A stretch of DNA of 61,034 bases from assembly GCA_903916735.1 (NCBI GenBank), contig CAIWXX010000133.1, positions 1 to 61,034 on the forward strand. The letters are read 5' to 3'. Source of the stretch: an uncultured Acidobacteriota bacterium (GTDB lineage: Bacteria > Acidobacteriota > CAIWXX01). The notes beneath the pieces were generated by a model. That model ran no database searches, was not told the DNA's origin, and was given only the letters and a program-made list of their open reading frames with translations. Position 1 is the stretch's first letter, and every line of letters starts with the position of its first letter. Position numbers and translations under genes: made by a program. This document shows, piece by piece, positions 39,630-49,171 of the stretch.

Positions 39630-40371
39630 TGGCTGCGTGGCCGGAGCACGACTAGGATACGGGCGTCTTCTTTGGCTCATCAGTGCCATTGCACTCGCCT
39701 GGACAGGCTCCCTTTCCGCGCAGGATTTCTGGGTGGACCAGCCGTATGCACAGTGGACGCAGGACGAATGCCAACAGCTGATATCGCGTGCAACCGTTCG
39801 GCCTTTCCCCTGGAAAAAGGATCTTGGTCGGAGTGGATTCGTCAGCAAGGGTGTTCTCGTCTGGTATTCTGAAACGGTATGGAAGGCGTTCTTCAAGACA
39901 CGGAATTTTTCGGATGATGAAGTGAAGAAACGCGCCGCTGAATGCAAACCGGCTCTTCTCATGGCGCTCTACTTCAAAGATGATCCCGGATACGATACCA
40001 TCTCATATCGAGCCAATTATTCGCCGCAGGAGCTTCTTGCATCGACACGCCTCGATAATGGCCGGGGCGCCGTCATCCCTCCGTCGCCGCAGATGCCTGA
40101 CTGCAAGCCATTCATCGATAAATATACGATTGTATTCTACTTCCCAATCACACCTGCGCTCTCCGTCTTTCTGGAACGGGCGGATCTGATCACCTTTGAA
40201 TGCGCCGGGTTGGGGATCAGCCAGACCTTCAATCTGGACGAGATGCAGATCAACGGCCTGAGGGATACTCACTGGCGAGTCGGCCCGCAATTGCCGGCTC
40301 AGCCTTCCGGAAAGCGGGTGGTTCAGCCTCTGCCTTTTAAGGTTTTTCCAGAGCCGGGAACAGGGCAATGA
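39619..40371 (+). CDS. Secreted protein of unknown function, coupled to gyrA
   Basis: The start ATG 39619 lies 11 bp inside the end of gyrA and leads into a signal peptide (hydrophobic [19 protein letters not shown]). A longer frame from 39499 is rejected because it would be buried in gyrA. The mature part of about 215 residues begins [11 protein letters not shown] and contains [29 protein letters not shown] and [12 protein letters not shown]. The pattern of an aromatic-rich W-x-DE opening with a mixed beta core recalls families common in Acidobacteriota, but no domain is recognised with confidence. It overlaps the Ser/Thr kinase gene by 4 bp, so the pair is translationally linked. Confidence 0.78.
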   Translation: MSHDGCVAGARLGYGRLLWLISAIALAWTGSLSAQDFWVDQPYAQWTQDECQQLISRATVRPFPWKKDLGRSGFVSKGVLVWYSETVWKAFFKTRNFSDDEVKKRAAECKPALLMALYFKDDPGYDTISYRANYSPQELLASTRLDNGRGAVIPPSPQMPDCKPFIDKYTIVFYFPITPALSVFLERADLITFECAGLGISQTFNLDEMQINGLRDTHWRVGPQLPAQPSGKRVVQPLPFKVFPEPGTGQ

Positions 40372-42014
40372 CATCGATCATCGGTCGTATCATCGACGGC
40401 AAATACCAGATCCTCGATAAAATCGGCCAAGGTGGCATGGGAGAAGTCTATCGCGCCCGGCACGTCATGATGGATCGCACGGTCGCGTTGAAACTCCTCC
40501 GGTTTCATTTGACCGAAGATGAAGAAGCTCTGCGAAGATTCCAGCAGGAGGCAAAAGCGGCGAGCCGTATCGAACATCCGAATGCCGTGGTCATTTACGA
40601 TTTCGGCCGCGCCGATGAGGGGCTCTGCTATATCGCGATGGAGTATATCGAAGGGGTGAGTCTCAAGCAGGTGCTGAAGGACGTTGGCCCGATGCCGGCT
40701 GAGCGCGCCGTGCCGATCATCAAACAGATCTGCAGCGTCCTTGCCGAAGCACATCGGCATGGAGTTATCCATCGGGATATCAAGCCTGAAAATATTATGC
40801 TCTGCCGGAAGGGCAACAAGGACGACGTCGTCAAGGTCCTCGACTTCGGGATCGCCAAAATCCTGAAGGATGAAGGATCGGCTGATATGACGAAAACAGG
40901 TATCGTCTTCGGCACGCCAAAATATATGTCGCCCGAACAGATCCAAGGAAAACAGCTCGATGGACGCTCCGATATCTATGCGCTCGGGTGCGTCATTTAC
41001 GAGATGTTCACGGGCCGCCCTCCATTCGAAGGCGACGCCGACCTGGATCTTATGCTGAAGCACTTGCACAACGATCCAAAGCCCATGCATGAAACGGCGC
41101 CACAGGTTTCTGTCACATCGGAGCTCGAACAGGTCGTCCTGAGGGCGTTGAACAAGGAAAGCGAGAAGCGACTCTCAGCCGACGAGCTTGCTCATGAGCT
41201 GGATCTTGCCATCACTGTGAAGATGGACCGGCAGCAGAAGCCGCCGGCGAAGACCGAAGCGGAGCCGGCTCCATCGCAGCAACCTGCTTCGAGCCCTCTG
41301 CCAGTGACCGTTGTGGCGCCATCGCTATCGGCCTTTCCGGCTACCTGGACGGAGAAAACATCGATGGGCGATGTGCCAGCAGCCCCTCCCGCCGCTGCAC
41401 CGGTGCAACCGCCAATCCCGACGCAACGATCTTCCAACATCCTGTTGCCGATCATCGTCATCCTTGCCTTTGGTGTTGTTATTGCGACAACGATCGGTGG
41501 ATATCTCTACCTGAGATATCGAAGTCACAGAGGAATCAGCTCTTTTTTGCAGGGTATGACAACGCCAGGACAAATCCAGACTCCCCAGCAAGGACAAGCA
41601 ACCGGCACTCAGAATGCCAACTCAACAACAGGCGGCGCTATTGAGCCTCCTCCCACGACACTTCCGACGGATAATTCGACGATGCCTCCGGTACAGCAGC
41701 CGAATACCGAAAATCCCAATCAAAAGACCATTGCATCAATGCCACGCTTCCAGCGCCTCTCCAATGATGCCGTCAAGGAAGTTCAGAATGGAAGGCCGGA
41801 ACAGGCGTATCGATTGTTCGCCGAAGCGATCCGCCAACAACCCGATTCAGCGGAGCTCCATTTCAATCTCGCTCAGGTGTTCGTCATCCAGAGGAAAAAT
41901 GCGGAGGCGATCGAAGAATTACGGCTTTATTTGCAATATTTTCCCGATGCTCCTGACAGGTCGCAAGTCGAAGAACAGATCCAAGAATTGCAGGAAGATG
42001 TTCGATCCCGATAA
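40368..42014 (+). CDS. Membrane Ser/Thr protein kinase with C-terminal TPR
   Basis: A 548-residue Hanks-type (PknB-like) kinase. The glycine loop IGQGGMGEVY, Lys42, the catalytic loop HRDIKPEN (His135-Arg-Asp137), DFG at Asp159 and GTPKYMSPEQ are all intact, so it should be active. A Pro/Ala-rich linker (about 285-355) leads to a transmembrane helix at about 358-382. Outside, a Gln/Thr-rich stretch precedes TPR-like repeats (about 455-540: ELHFNLAQVFVIQRKNAEAIEELRLYL). It probably couples a periplasmic TPR to cytoplasmic phosphorylation. No PP2C phosphatase is adjacent. It overlaps the secreted protein gene by 4 bp. Confidence 0.93.
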   Translation: MTSIIGRIIDGKYQILDKIGQGGMGEVYRARHVMMDRTVALKLLRFHLTEDEEALRRFQQEAKAASRIEHPNAVVIYDFGRADEGLCYIAMEYIEGVSLKQVLKDVGPMPAERAVPIIKQICSVLAEAHRHGVIHRDIKPENIMLCRKGNKDDVVKVLDFGIAKILKDEGSADMTKTGIVFGTPKYMSPEQIQGKQLDGRSDIYALGCVIYEMFTGRPPFEGDADLDLMLKHLHNDPKPMHETAPQVSVTSELEQVVLRALNKESEKRLSADELAHELDLAITVKMDRQQKPPAKTEAEPAPSQQPASSPLPVTVVAPSLSAFPATWTEKTSMGDVPAAPPAAAPVQPPIPTQRSSNILLPIIVILAFGVVIATTIGGYLYLRYRSHRGISSFLQGMTTPGQIQTPQQGQATGTQNANSTTGGAIEPPPTTLPTDNSTMPPVQQPNTENPNQKTIASMPRFQRLSNDAVKEVQNGRPEQAYRLFAEAIRQQPDSAELHFNLAQVFVIQRKNAEAIEELRLYLQYFPDAPDRSQVEEQIQELQEDVRSR

Positions 42015-42174
42015 GCTGGGATGACAGAGACGACGATAAAAAAGACACCAGCGATATTCGGAATTTTTCGACACCCGTGCCGCAGAGGCTCCGAAGCCAT
42101 TTTGTCGCAATAGGAGTGTGCTTACTCGCGGATAGGGGGAGCTTATGGCCAGTTTGAATCTTTTCTCTCGGGTC

Positions 42175-42203
42175 TTGTTGCTCTTCCCTTGTCGTGGTAC
42201 TCT
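42175..42203 (+). promoter_or_regulatory. Possible promoter of the acyl-CoA synthetase gene
   Basis: TTGTTG (42175-42180) and TACTCT (42198-42203) are 17 bases apart, about 60 bases before the start codon. Confidence 0.4.
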
Positions 42204-42261
42204 TAAGCGCTGAAAATCGAAACAGCACAACGCCGCGTTGAGAGGTTGCCTGTAGTAGGCC

Positions 42262-44052
42262 ATGTCGTTTGAAACATTATGTGACCTTTTCCTTTTCGCC
42301 GCCGGCACTTACCACAAGAAAAATGCCTTCCTCCACAAGAAAGGAGACCGTTTTCAACCGATCTCCATGCAGGAGTTTGAGCAGAGTGTGACGCATTTCT
42401 CACTGGGTTTGTGCGCCCTCGGTGTTGAGAAGGGTGATAAAGTCGGGTTACTCTCCGAGAACCGTCCTGAATGGGCGATAGGAGATTTTGGCATCCTCTG
42501 TGCCGGTGCCATCACCGTACCAATTTACGCCACACTGCCAGCTGATCATATCCTGAATCTGCTGGCCGATTCGGATACGAATTTCCTTATTGTCTCGAAT
42601 GAACTGCAACTCAAGAAGGCGCTCCAGATTCGAACGAGCCTCGAAAAGCTGCAAAGAATTATCGTCATCGATATGGCGGCGCCTCTTCCGGACGGAATCC
42701 TCACATTCAAGGAAATAATGGCCCTTGGCGAGAAGAAACAAAAAGAAGATCCGGATCTCTTCAGAAGGAGGATTGCAACCGTCAAACCGTCTGATGTTGC
42801 GAGCCTTATTTACACATCAGGGACAGCCGGAGATCCCAAAGGGGTCTTGCTGACGCATTCCAATCTCGTCAGTAATGTTTATGCCATCAACGATCTGCTC
42901 CCTCTCGGGCCCGATGATACATCCCTCTCATTCCTCCCACTCTCTCATATTCTTGAGCGATTGGGGGCCTATCTGTTGATTGCCAAGGGCGTGACAATTG
43001 CCTATGCCGTCAGTGTCGAAAAGGTGCCGGAGAACATGCTGGAAGTCTCTCCAACGATCATGATCTCGGTCCCTCGACTCTATGAGAAAATGTATGCCCG
43101 TGTCATGGATCTCGCTCTTTCAGGATCGAAACTCAAAAAGCACCTATTCTTCTGGGCGATGAAAGTTGGGAGGCGGCACGGCGAGATGAAATTGAAGGGG
43201 GAAACCCCCTCTTTATTGCTCTCTCTTCAGAAGGCGCTGGCAGACAGGATGGTTTTTCGCAAAATCCGAGCGCGAACGGGGGGACATCTGCGCTTCTGTA
43301 TTTCCGGTGGAGCTCCTCTGTCGCGCGAAATCGGGGAATTCTTCTATGCCGCCGGCATCACGATCCTCGAAGGGTATGGTCTCACGGAAACATCGCCGGT
43401 CATAACGGCCAATGTTGTCAAGCAGATGAAATTCGGCACCGTCGGGAAAGTGGTTCCTGGGGTTCAGGTCAAGATTGCTGATGATGGTGAGATACTGTGT
43501 CACGGACCAAGCGTCATGAAAGGGTATTACAAACGGGAGGCTGAGACGAAGGAGGTGCTCCGCGATGGCTGGTTGCGTACTGGCGATATCGGGCACATTG
43601 ATTCCGATGGCTTCCTCGTCATCACGGATCGCAAAAAAGATCTGTTGAAGACGTCCGGAGGCAAGTACGTTGCGCCTCAACCGATCGAGAGCATTTTGAA
43701 ATCCCACGAAATGATTTCGGCGGCGGTTGTGCTCGGAGATCGCCGCAAGTTCTGCTGCGCCCTCATTGTGCCGGATTTTGAAAAAGTGGAGGCGTGGGCG
43801 AAAGCCCGGGGAATCACCTTTAATAACCGAGCGGAACTAACCGGCAACCGTCAGCTTTCGGACTATCTGCTCTCCGAAGTTCAACGGCTGACGCCAAACC
43901 TGGCGCAATTTGAAAAAATAAAAAAGATTGCCATCCTGCCACGACCCTTCACTCTTGAAGATGGCGAACTCACGCCGACCATGAAAGTGAAACGCAGCAT
44001 CGTCGATAAAAAGTACCGCGACATCATCGACGCTCTGTATGATGAGGAATAG
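42262..44052 (+). CDS. Long-chain fatty-acid-CoA ligase (AMP-forming)
   Basis: A 596-residue ANL-superfamily enzyme that activates fatty acids through an acyl-AMP to acyl-CoA. The P-loop YTSGTAGDPKGVLLTHSN, GYGLTETSPVI, TGDIGHIDSDGFLVITDRKKDLLKTSGGKYVAP and a C-terminal LTPTMKVKR with the catalytic Lys are all present. Overall layout matches FAA1/FadD15-like long-chain synthetases. It is a single gene with its own spacer on both sides. Confidence 0.92.
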   Translation: MSFETLCDLFLFAAGTYHKKNAFLHKKGDRFQPISMQEFEQSVTHFSLGLCALGVEKGDKVGLLSENRPEWAIGDFGILCAGAITVPIYATLPADHILNLLADSDTNFLIVSNELQLKKALQIRTSLEKLQRIIVIDMAAPLPDGILTFKEIMALGEKKQKEDPDLFRRRIATVKPSDVASLIYTSGTAGDPKGVLLTHSNLVSNVYAINDLLPLGPDDTSLSFLPLSHILERLGAYLLIAKGVTIAYAVSVEKVPENMLEVSPTIMISVPRLYEKMYARVMDLALSGSKLKKHLFFWAMKVGRRHGEMKLKGETPSLLLSLQKALADRMVFRKIRARTGGHLRFCISGGAPLSREIGEFFYAAGITILEGYGLTETSPVITANVVKQMKFGTVGKVVPGVQVKIADDGEILCHGPSVMKGYYKREAETKEVLRDGWLRTGDIGHIDSDGFLVITDRKKDLLKTSGGKYVAPQPIESILKSHEMISAAVVLGDRRKFCCALIVPDFEKVEAWAKARGITFNNRAELTGNRQLSDYLLSEVQRLTPNLAQFEKIKKIAILPRPFTLEDGELTPTMKVKRSIVDKKYRDIIDALYDEE

Positions 44053-44184
44053 GCGCCTCTCACTGTTTCACATGTGATTGCTCTGGTAGGCCGGTTTCTT
44101 CATCTCAGCCCGACTGCTTTTTACGCCGATCCTGCAGATGCGGTGCGGGGCCGCGCTGATTTCGGGAACATCATTTTTCTCGAC

Positions 44185-44213
44185 GTGACGGTTCTGATGC
44201 ATGCCGCTATAAT
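44185..44213 (+). promoter_or_regulatory. Sigma70-type promoter of mutL
   Basis: A perfect -10 TATAAT (44208-44213) has GTGACG (44185-44190; four of six consensus bases) 17 bases upstream. It lies about 60 bases before the mutL start. Confidence 0.65.
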
Positions 44214-44274
44214 GAGTTCTCATGCGAATTAAGAATACGCACGAGGGCGCCGGCGGCCACCTCTTTGGAAGGCC

Positions 44275-46023
44275 ATGATGGGGCGCATCAAAATTTTGGC
44301 GTCGGATGTGGCGGGGAAAATTGCGGCCGGCGAAGTCGTCGAACGACCGGCATCGGCTGTGAAGGAGCTTGTGGAGAATTCGATGGATGCCGGTGCGACG
44401 CGAATCCTGATCGCCATCGAAGATGGCGGGAAACAGATGATCCGCGTCGAGGATGATGGCTGTGGTATGAGCAGGGATGATGCGCTGCTCAGCTTCGAAC
44501 GCCATGCCACAAGCAAACTCCGGACCGCAGCGGATCTTCTACGGGTGAGCACGCGCGGATTTCGCGGTGAAGCTTTGCCGTCGATCGCGGAAGTCTCCCG
44601 GTTGCAACTCTGGTCAAACGATCTCGTCGAAGAGTGCGGCACCTATGTGCGGATCTCAGGAGGCGTCAAGGAGAAGGTCGAGGATATCGCGCTCCCGCGC
44701 GGGACGATCGTGCAAGTTGATGATCTCTTTTACAATTTTCCGGCGCGCGAAAAATTTCTAAAAACGGCGGGCGGCGAAACAGGCCATATTACGCGGACGG
44801 TGGAAATGGCGGCTCTATCGAGTCCAATTGTGTTTTTCGCGCTCCGAAGTGGTGGCAGGAAGGTTTTGCAATGGGAAGCCGTCGAGACGCCGGCGGCTCG
44901 GATCGGGCAGGTTCTTGGCAAGCACGTGGAGCTCCTTGAATTCGACGAATCCAATGGACCCTTCCACTGGCATGGATTTATCGCACCTCCGCTTGAAAGA
45001 AGCGTCGAGAAGCCCTTCCAGCATTTCTTTGTCAATGGCCGGCCTGTCAAAGACCGCACACTGGGTTTCGCGCTCCGGCGGGCTTATCAGGAATATCTCC
45101 AACGTGATACCAATCCGTCGGCCGTGATCTATCTTGAAGTGGATCCGGGAATGGTGGATGTCAACGTCCATCCCGCCAAGACTGAGATCAAGTTCCTGGA
45201 AAGCAATGACGCCTTCAGGAGTCTTCATGCAGCGACTAAGCGCCGGCTGGGAAAGATGCAGACGTTCGTTGCCGTTCATTTGAGCGAGCCGGGGCAAGGC
45301 GCCGAGGATCCGATCGCCGGGAAAGCGGCTTTGCCACCACTGCCTGCGCGGCCACTGCATACACAGGAACAGTCCCATTGCTCCGCCCCGCAGGCCGTTC
45401 CTTCGCAAATGCAATTGGATGCGCCGACCTCTTTGCGGGATAGTCCCTTCACAGTGCTGGGACAATATATGGAAAGCTTCATTGTGGTTTCGACTCGGGA
45501 CGGCATCCTTGTTATTGACCAGCACAATGCACATGAACGGGCTCTCTATGAGGACTACTGTGCTCACACGAGCGTTCCGTCGATACAAAAGTTTCTGATA
45601 CCGCTGATCATGGATCTCTCAGATGAGGCGTTCAACGCCATCATGGAAAATGCACCGTCGCTTTCCACTCACGGACTGCACATCGAAGCTGCAGGACCCC
45701 GTTCGATTGCGATACGTGAAGCCCCGGCTCAGCTTGGTGAGGCCGGCGCCATCGCTTTTCTTGCCGAACTCGTCCACTCAGCAGAGACAGCCGGAGATTT
45801 GCGTGCATTTCTTGACTTTCATCTTTTGCGCTCAATGGCGTGCCATTCAGCCATCAAGATCAATATGCCGCTCACGCCGGAAAAAATGGAGAGCATCATC
45901 CGGAATCTTTTTGCGACATCAACACCGATGGTTTGTCCGCACGGCAGGCCGATCATCGTGAAACTCAGGCTTGATGAGATACTTCGTGGGCTGCGAAGGA
46001 ATACACAAGGATTTTCGTCGTGA
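44275..46023 (+). CDS. mutL: DNA mismatch repair protein MutL
   Basis: A 582-residue GHKL ATPase. N-terminal motifs KIAAGEVVERPASAVKELVENSMDAGA, DDGCGM, RHATSK and TRGFRGEALPSIAEVS are complete. The C-terminal domain has the metal site DQHNAHERALYE (Asp415-Gln-His-Asn418) and CPHGRP. This corresponds to the DQHA(X)2E(X)4E endonuclease motif found in MutL of bacteria lacking MutH, with Ala replaced by Asn. It therefore probably nicks DNA itself. MutS is not in the window. The ATG at 44275 or 44278 could be the start. Confidence 0.95.
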   Translation: MMGRIKILASDVAGKIAAGEVVERPASAVKELVENSMDAGATRILIAIEDGGKQMIRVEDDGCGMSRDDALLSFERHATSKLRTAADLLRVSTRGFRGEALPSIAEVSRLQLWSNDLVEECGTYVRISGGVKEKVEDIALPRGTIVQVDDLFYNFPAREKFLKTAGGETGHITRTVEMAALSSPIVFFALRSGGRKVLQWEAVETPAARIGQVLGKHVELLEFDESNGPFHWHGFIAPPLERSVEKPFQHFFVNGRPVKDRTLGFALRRAYQEYLQRDTNPSAVIYLEVDPGMVDVNVHPAKTEIKFLESNDAFRSLHAATKRRLGKMQTFVAVHLSEPGQGAEDPIAGKAALPPLPARPLHTQEQSHCSAPQAVPSQMQLDAPTSLRDSPFTVLGQYMESFIVVSTRDGILVIDQHNAHERALYEDYCAHTSVPSIQKFLIPLIMDLSDEAFNAIMENAPSLSTHGLHIEAAGPRSIAIREAPAQLGEAGAIAFLAELVHSAETAGDLRAFLDFHLLRSMACHSAIKINMPLTPEKMESIIRNLFATSTPMVCPHGRPIIVKLRLDEILRGLRRNTQGFSS

Positions 46024-46138
46024 TATCGCTGTCTGTGTGATGCCTGGATTGGGACCATGAAGAAGCGCATAGCCTCATTCAGACACGACACGGTTTCAGG
46101 ACAGGCATGGCAGCCCTTTTTTCACTAAAAAGTCAAGA

Positions 46139-47074
46139 ATGAAATACATACCTCTCTCACTGGCACCCATGGCCGGCCTGACAGGCAGCGCCTTTCGGAG
46201 GCTGGTGCGATGGATCGGTGGTTGTGGGACTGTGTACACCGAATTCGTGAGCGCAGAAGCACTGACGCGCGGCTCAACAAAAAGCCGAACCTTGATGCGC
46301 TTCCGAGAAGAGGAGCGGCCTATCATTTGTCAAATTTTCGGAGCCAAGGCGCCGGCGATGGCCGAGTCGGCGAAAATTGTGGAATCACTCGGGGTGGACG
46401 GCATTGATATCAATGCCGGATGCCCGGTTCCGAAGATTGTACGGCAGAATGCCGGAGCGGCACTCCTGCGTGATCGAAGGCTTTGCAAAGAAATTTTTAC
46501 ATATGTAGTAAATTCAGTGAGAATCCCAGTCTCCCTGAAGATGCGCGCGGGCCTCACTGATGACCAGGCCTGCATCGATGTCGGGCGGATCGCGGAAGAG
46601 TGCGGGATCGGGCTTGTGACGGTTCACGCGAGGACGGCGAGCCAGGCTTACGCGGGACGCGCCGATTGGGAGATCATCGGGCGCGTGAAGGCGGCACTGG
46701 TGATTCCGGTGTTCGGTAATGGCGATGTCGTCACAGCGAATCAGGCCATTGAAATGCTTGAGATGACAGGCGCGGATGGCGTTATGATCGGTCGCGGGGC
46801 CTTGGCAAATCCGGGGATTTTCGAGACAACCGCCGCGCTCCTTGAAAGGAGGCTCCCGGTGGTTCCCTCAAAATCACAAATCTTCTCAAAATACCTGGCC
46901 CTACTTCTGGATGAAGAAGATCGCTTTGGCGCCTTGAATCATCTCAAGCAGTTTGCCGCTTATTTCACCCGCGGGATACCTCGCGGAGCTGAATTCCGAA
47001 ATGCCATTAATCATTCGAGGAGCCTGGAGGAAATCGCTGTCTTGACTCCGGCCTTTCTTCACGAGACGTCATAA
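46139..47074 (+). CDS. dus: tRNA-dihydrouridine synthase
   Basis: A 311-residue FMN-dependent reductase that makes dihydrouridine in tRNA. LAPMAGLTGSAFRRL at the N-terminus, DINAGCPVPKIVRQNAGAALLRD with catalytic Cys95, VSLKMRAGLTDD, VTVHARTASQAYAGRADWEII, PVFGNGDV and GVMIGRGALANPGIF define the family. The DusB-like pattern is most likely, but the subfamily cannot be fixed by eye. The start ATG 46139 is the first codon of the conserved region. Confidence 0.94.
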   Translation: MKYIPLSLAPMAGLTGSAFRRLVRWIGGCGTVYTEFVSAEALTRGSTKSRTLMRFREEERPIICQIFGAKAPAMAESAKIVESLGVDGIDINAGCPVPKIVRQNAGAALLRDRRLCKEIFTYVVNSVRIPVSLKMRAGLTDDQACIDVGRIAEECGIGLVTVHARTASQAYAGRADWEIIGRVKAALVIPVFGNGDVVTANQAIEMLEMTGADGVMIGRGALANPGIFETTAALLERRLPVVPSKSQIFSKYLALLLDEEDRFGALNHLKQFAAYFTRGIPRGAEFRNAINHSRSLEEIAVLTPAFLHETS

Positions 47075-47124
47075 CGAAATCAAACTGCCGCCTTCTCTCT
47101 CTCCAGCGTTTGTCCTGAACTCTT

Positions 47125-47490
47125 TTACAAGCTCTTATTCTTTGTCGCGATCCACTCGTCGACCAGCCTCTCGATGATCTCCAACGGCACCGAACCATTT
47201 CCTATGATGACACCATGAAACTCGCGGATATTGAATTTTGGTCCAAGTTACTCCATCAATCTTCGCCGCAGTTTCAGGATCTCAAGTTGCCCGACCTCGT
47301 AGGCGCATGCCTGTCCGGGAGCGACGATATATCGCTCGATCTCGGAGACCAGATCACTTTCGCCCATGCCGGTGCCGACGACGAGCCTGACGGCACGGAA
47401 AAGCTGGCCCTGCAGATATCCGAGCCGGCGGGTGAGCCATCGGCTTTCCTTGTCCACGAAGTTGATTGCGAGAATCTTGCCGTGGGATCA
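47125..47490 (-). pseudogene. Remnant of a DUF885-family gene (C-terminal part)
   Basis: On the reverse strand, one frame reads [21 protein letters not shown], then [24 protein letters not shown]. After an in-frame TAA (47248-47250) it continues FNIREFHGVIIGNGSVPLEIIERLVDEWI before the final TAA at 47125-47127. These phrases match the C-terminus of DUF885 proteins (putative metallopeptidase-like). About 20 residues normally present between the GTGM and SEIERY parts are missing, and further stops lie upstream, including a TGA before 47490. The HExGH-type region is not recognisable. It is a decayed gene, not a functional protein. Confidence 0.8.
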
Positions 47491-47759
47491 TGGGGTGCCT
47501 TCTTGACACGGCGCGCGTCAAGCCGGAATATACTCGTGTATGATGATGCTCATTTGGAACCGAATAAAGCCGGCTGCAGAGATGCGGTGTAAAAATTCCA
47601 AGGCCATCGCCATGACTGTCGTCGAACGGCCACTGGAAAGACGCCATCTATCACAGGTCCAATATTGTGGTGGTGACAATCCAGAGGCGCAAAGGCGTGA
47701 GGCTTGACTGATGGGGCTCTCGGATAGTGACGTGGAGCTCGAAACCAGGAACTCATAAG

Positions 47760-48494
47760 ATGCCTTGGCCGGTCAGTCTTTGTCTGCTCTGTCACAACGA
47801 AGAAAAAAATCTGGAACGGTTTTTCGCTCATGTGCGGCCCCATGTTCGCGAAATCCTCGTGATCGACAGCGGGAGTACCGATCGGAGCGTTGAGATCGCT
47901 CGGCGGCATGCGGACATTCTCATCCTCCATCCACTTGACAACTTCGCCTCGCAGCGAAACTTGGCCTCTTCAAAGGCTCTCAATCGCCGGGTTCTCCATC
48001 TCGACGCCGACGAAACAATGACTCCGGAAATGATCGATGCCGTTGAGATCCTTTTCAACCGCGGCGATATTGATCAGCATGCCGCTTACTGCTTCCCGCG
48101 AATGACATTTGACGAGACTGGAAGACTTCGGAAGATTGTCGAATCTTATCCGGGCTTCCACTACAGGCTCTATGACCGCGAGCGATGCCGCTGGATCAAG
48201 CCCGTCCATGAGACGTTACAAATCGATGGACCGAAGCGGTTCATCCCCTGCCATATTCTCCATTATCCGGATTATTCCCGCATCCCGAGCAAGCTCGCTC
48301 TCTATACCGACCTCAGCAAACACCCTGTCGTCGGGCGCGAAGATTCTGCGTTCCGATCGATGTGGATGAATTTCATTTTTCATGCCCGCGCCCTCTTTAT
48401 TGGCCTCGGCATGTGGAAGCGTCCCGCCGATTTTCTCTTTGCTTGTCACTGGCTGATCCACCAGGCGCGTGTTCGTATAAGCCGGTCGGGCTGA
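47760..48494 (+). CDS. GT2-family glycosyltransferase (WaaE/KdtX-like)
   Basis: A GT-A fold transferase of 244 residues. SLCLLCHNEEKNLERFFAHV, EILVIDSGSTDRSVEIARRH, LDNFASQRNLASSKA and LHLDADETMTPEMI (DxD-like) are the typical order for lipopolysaccharide-core GT2 enzymes. GFHYRLYDRERCRWIKPVHETL is a further match to that group. The ATG at 47760 starts the conserved part directly; an in-frame GTG at 47727 would add 11 residues. A hydrophobic segment near the C-terminus (SMWMNFIFHARALFIGLGMW) suggests membrane contact. Confidence 0.88.
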   Translation: MPWPVSLCLLCHNEEKNLERFFAHVRPHVREILVIDSGSTDRSVEIARRHADILILHPLDNFASQRNLASSKALNRRVLHLDADETMTPEMIDAVEILFNRGDIDQHAAYCFPRMTFDETGRLRKIVESYPGFHYRLYDRERCRWIKPVHETLQIDGPKRFIPCHILHYPDYSRIPSKLALYTDLSKHPVVGREDSAFRSMWMNFIFHARALFIGLGMWKRPADFLFACHWLIHQARVRISRSG

Positions 48495-48676
48495 GCCAGG
48501 CCAATGGATGGTGATTTTTTTTCGAAGCGATACATCAGAAACCACCGGCCAACATGACCCCAGCTGCGATCCAAACCCAGGCCCCACACAAGTGGCGGGA
48601 TGAGCGTGCTGGGAGAGCGGTCGGCATTAATGGGATCGGTGACGACTAGAGCTAGATTGCGTTGTGCGGCTCGCAC
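48446..48676 (-). CDS. Possible small protein downstream of PqqD-like gene
   Basis: A 76-residue frame beginning with GTG at 48676, 25 bp inside the end of the PqqD-like gene and running 49 bp antisense into the GT2 gene. The sequence (for example LIPPLVWGLGLDRSWGHVGRW and PDRLIRTRAWW) is rich in Trp and Arg and looks protein-like, but no family is recognised. It may be the tail of a lost larger gene or a real small partner of the PqqD-like protein. Confidence 0.3.
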   Translation of the reverse strand: MRAAQRNLALVVTDPINADRSPSTLIPPLVWGLGLDRSWGHVGRWFLMYRFEKKSPSIGLAQPDRLIRTRAWWISQ

Positions 48677-49095
48677 ACCCCCAGCCGTACTAGGCGGAGG
48701 AATAGCGATCGTGTAGACGCATACCCCTGGTCTTCTTCCCAGGACATGATGGCGGCGAGATCCGCGCTGATTTCTCCGATGCAGGCCTTTCCATTGAAAC
48801 GATTAAATGCAAAAGTGTTGGCCGTATCCAGCTCGAAGAGAATCGGATCTTCCTCGACTCCCCTAATCCGTGCTCTAACATGTCGATCGGAAACGCAAAT
48901 CTGTATGTTCGGCTTTACAGCCGGGACTACTTTTGTCAGTCTGTCTCGGGATAGCCCCCAGAGGTCGGAAAGCTGTAATTGAGGCGTGCCCCGAGCGGCG
49001 TCCGGGAATGTCATGGATTCGCTGCGAATCACCCGAAAAAACTCAGGGCCGCTGACCGGCTGCGTGCGCTCATTCATTGAGGGATTGTGTTCCAC
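48652..49095 (-). CDS. PqqD-like (RRE-type) domain protein
   Basis: A protein of 147 residues (GTG 49095) or 141 (ATG 49077). The C-terminal 75 residues fit the PqqD winged-helix pattern: a strand pair (RARIRGVEEDPILFELDTANTFAFNRFNG), then KACIGEISADLAAI and a helix SLFLRLVRLGVCEP. PqqD-like domains bind the leader peptides of ribosomally made, modified peptides and present them to a modifying enzyme. No radical-SAM or other modifying enzyme is adjacent. A 38-residue peptide gene lies just upstream on the same strand. PqqD-like folds also occur in unrelated contexts, so function is open. Confidence 0.6.
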   Translation of the reverse strand: MEHNPSMNERTQPVSGPEFFRVIRSESMTFPDAARGTPQLQLSDLWGLSRDRLTKVVPAVKPNIQICVSDRHVRARIRGVEEDPILFELDTANTFAFNRFNGKACIGEISADLAAIMSWEEDQGYASTRSLFLRLVRLGVCEPHNAI

Positions 49096-49171
49096 GATAC
49101 ACCACCAATTCTAATAGTTTTAAAGAATCCAAGAGAGGACCAGAACCGATATGAGAATCCAAAAGGTCCAT

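Noticed and set aside
47215-47592. Rightward frame of 125 codons
   Set aside because: It is antisense to the DUF885 remnant, whose family similarity is clear.
49087-49095. Half parS (GTGTTCCACG) at the PqqD-like gene start
   Set aside because: No matching second arm, so it is probably chance.
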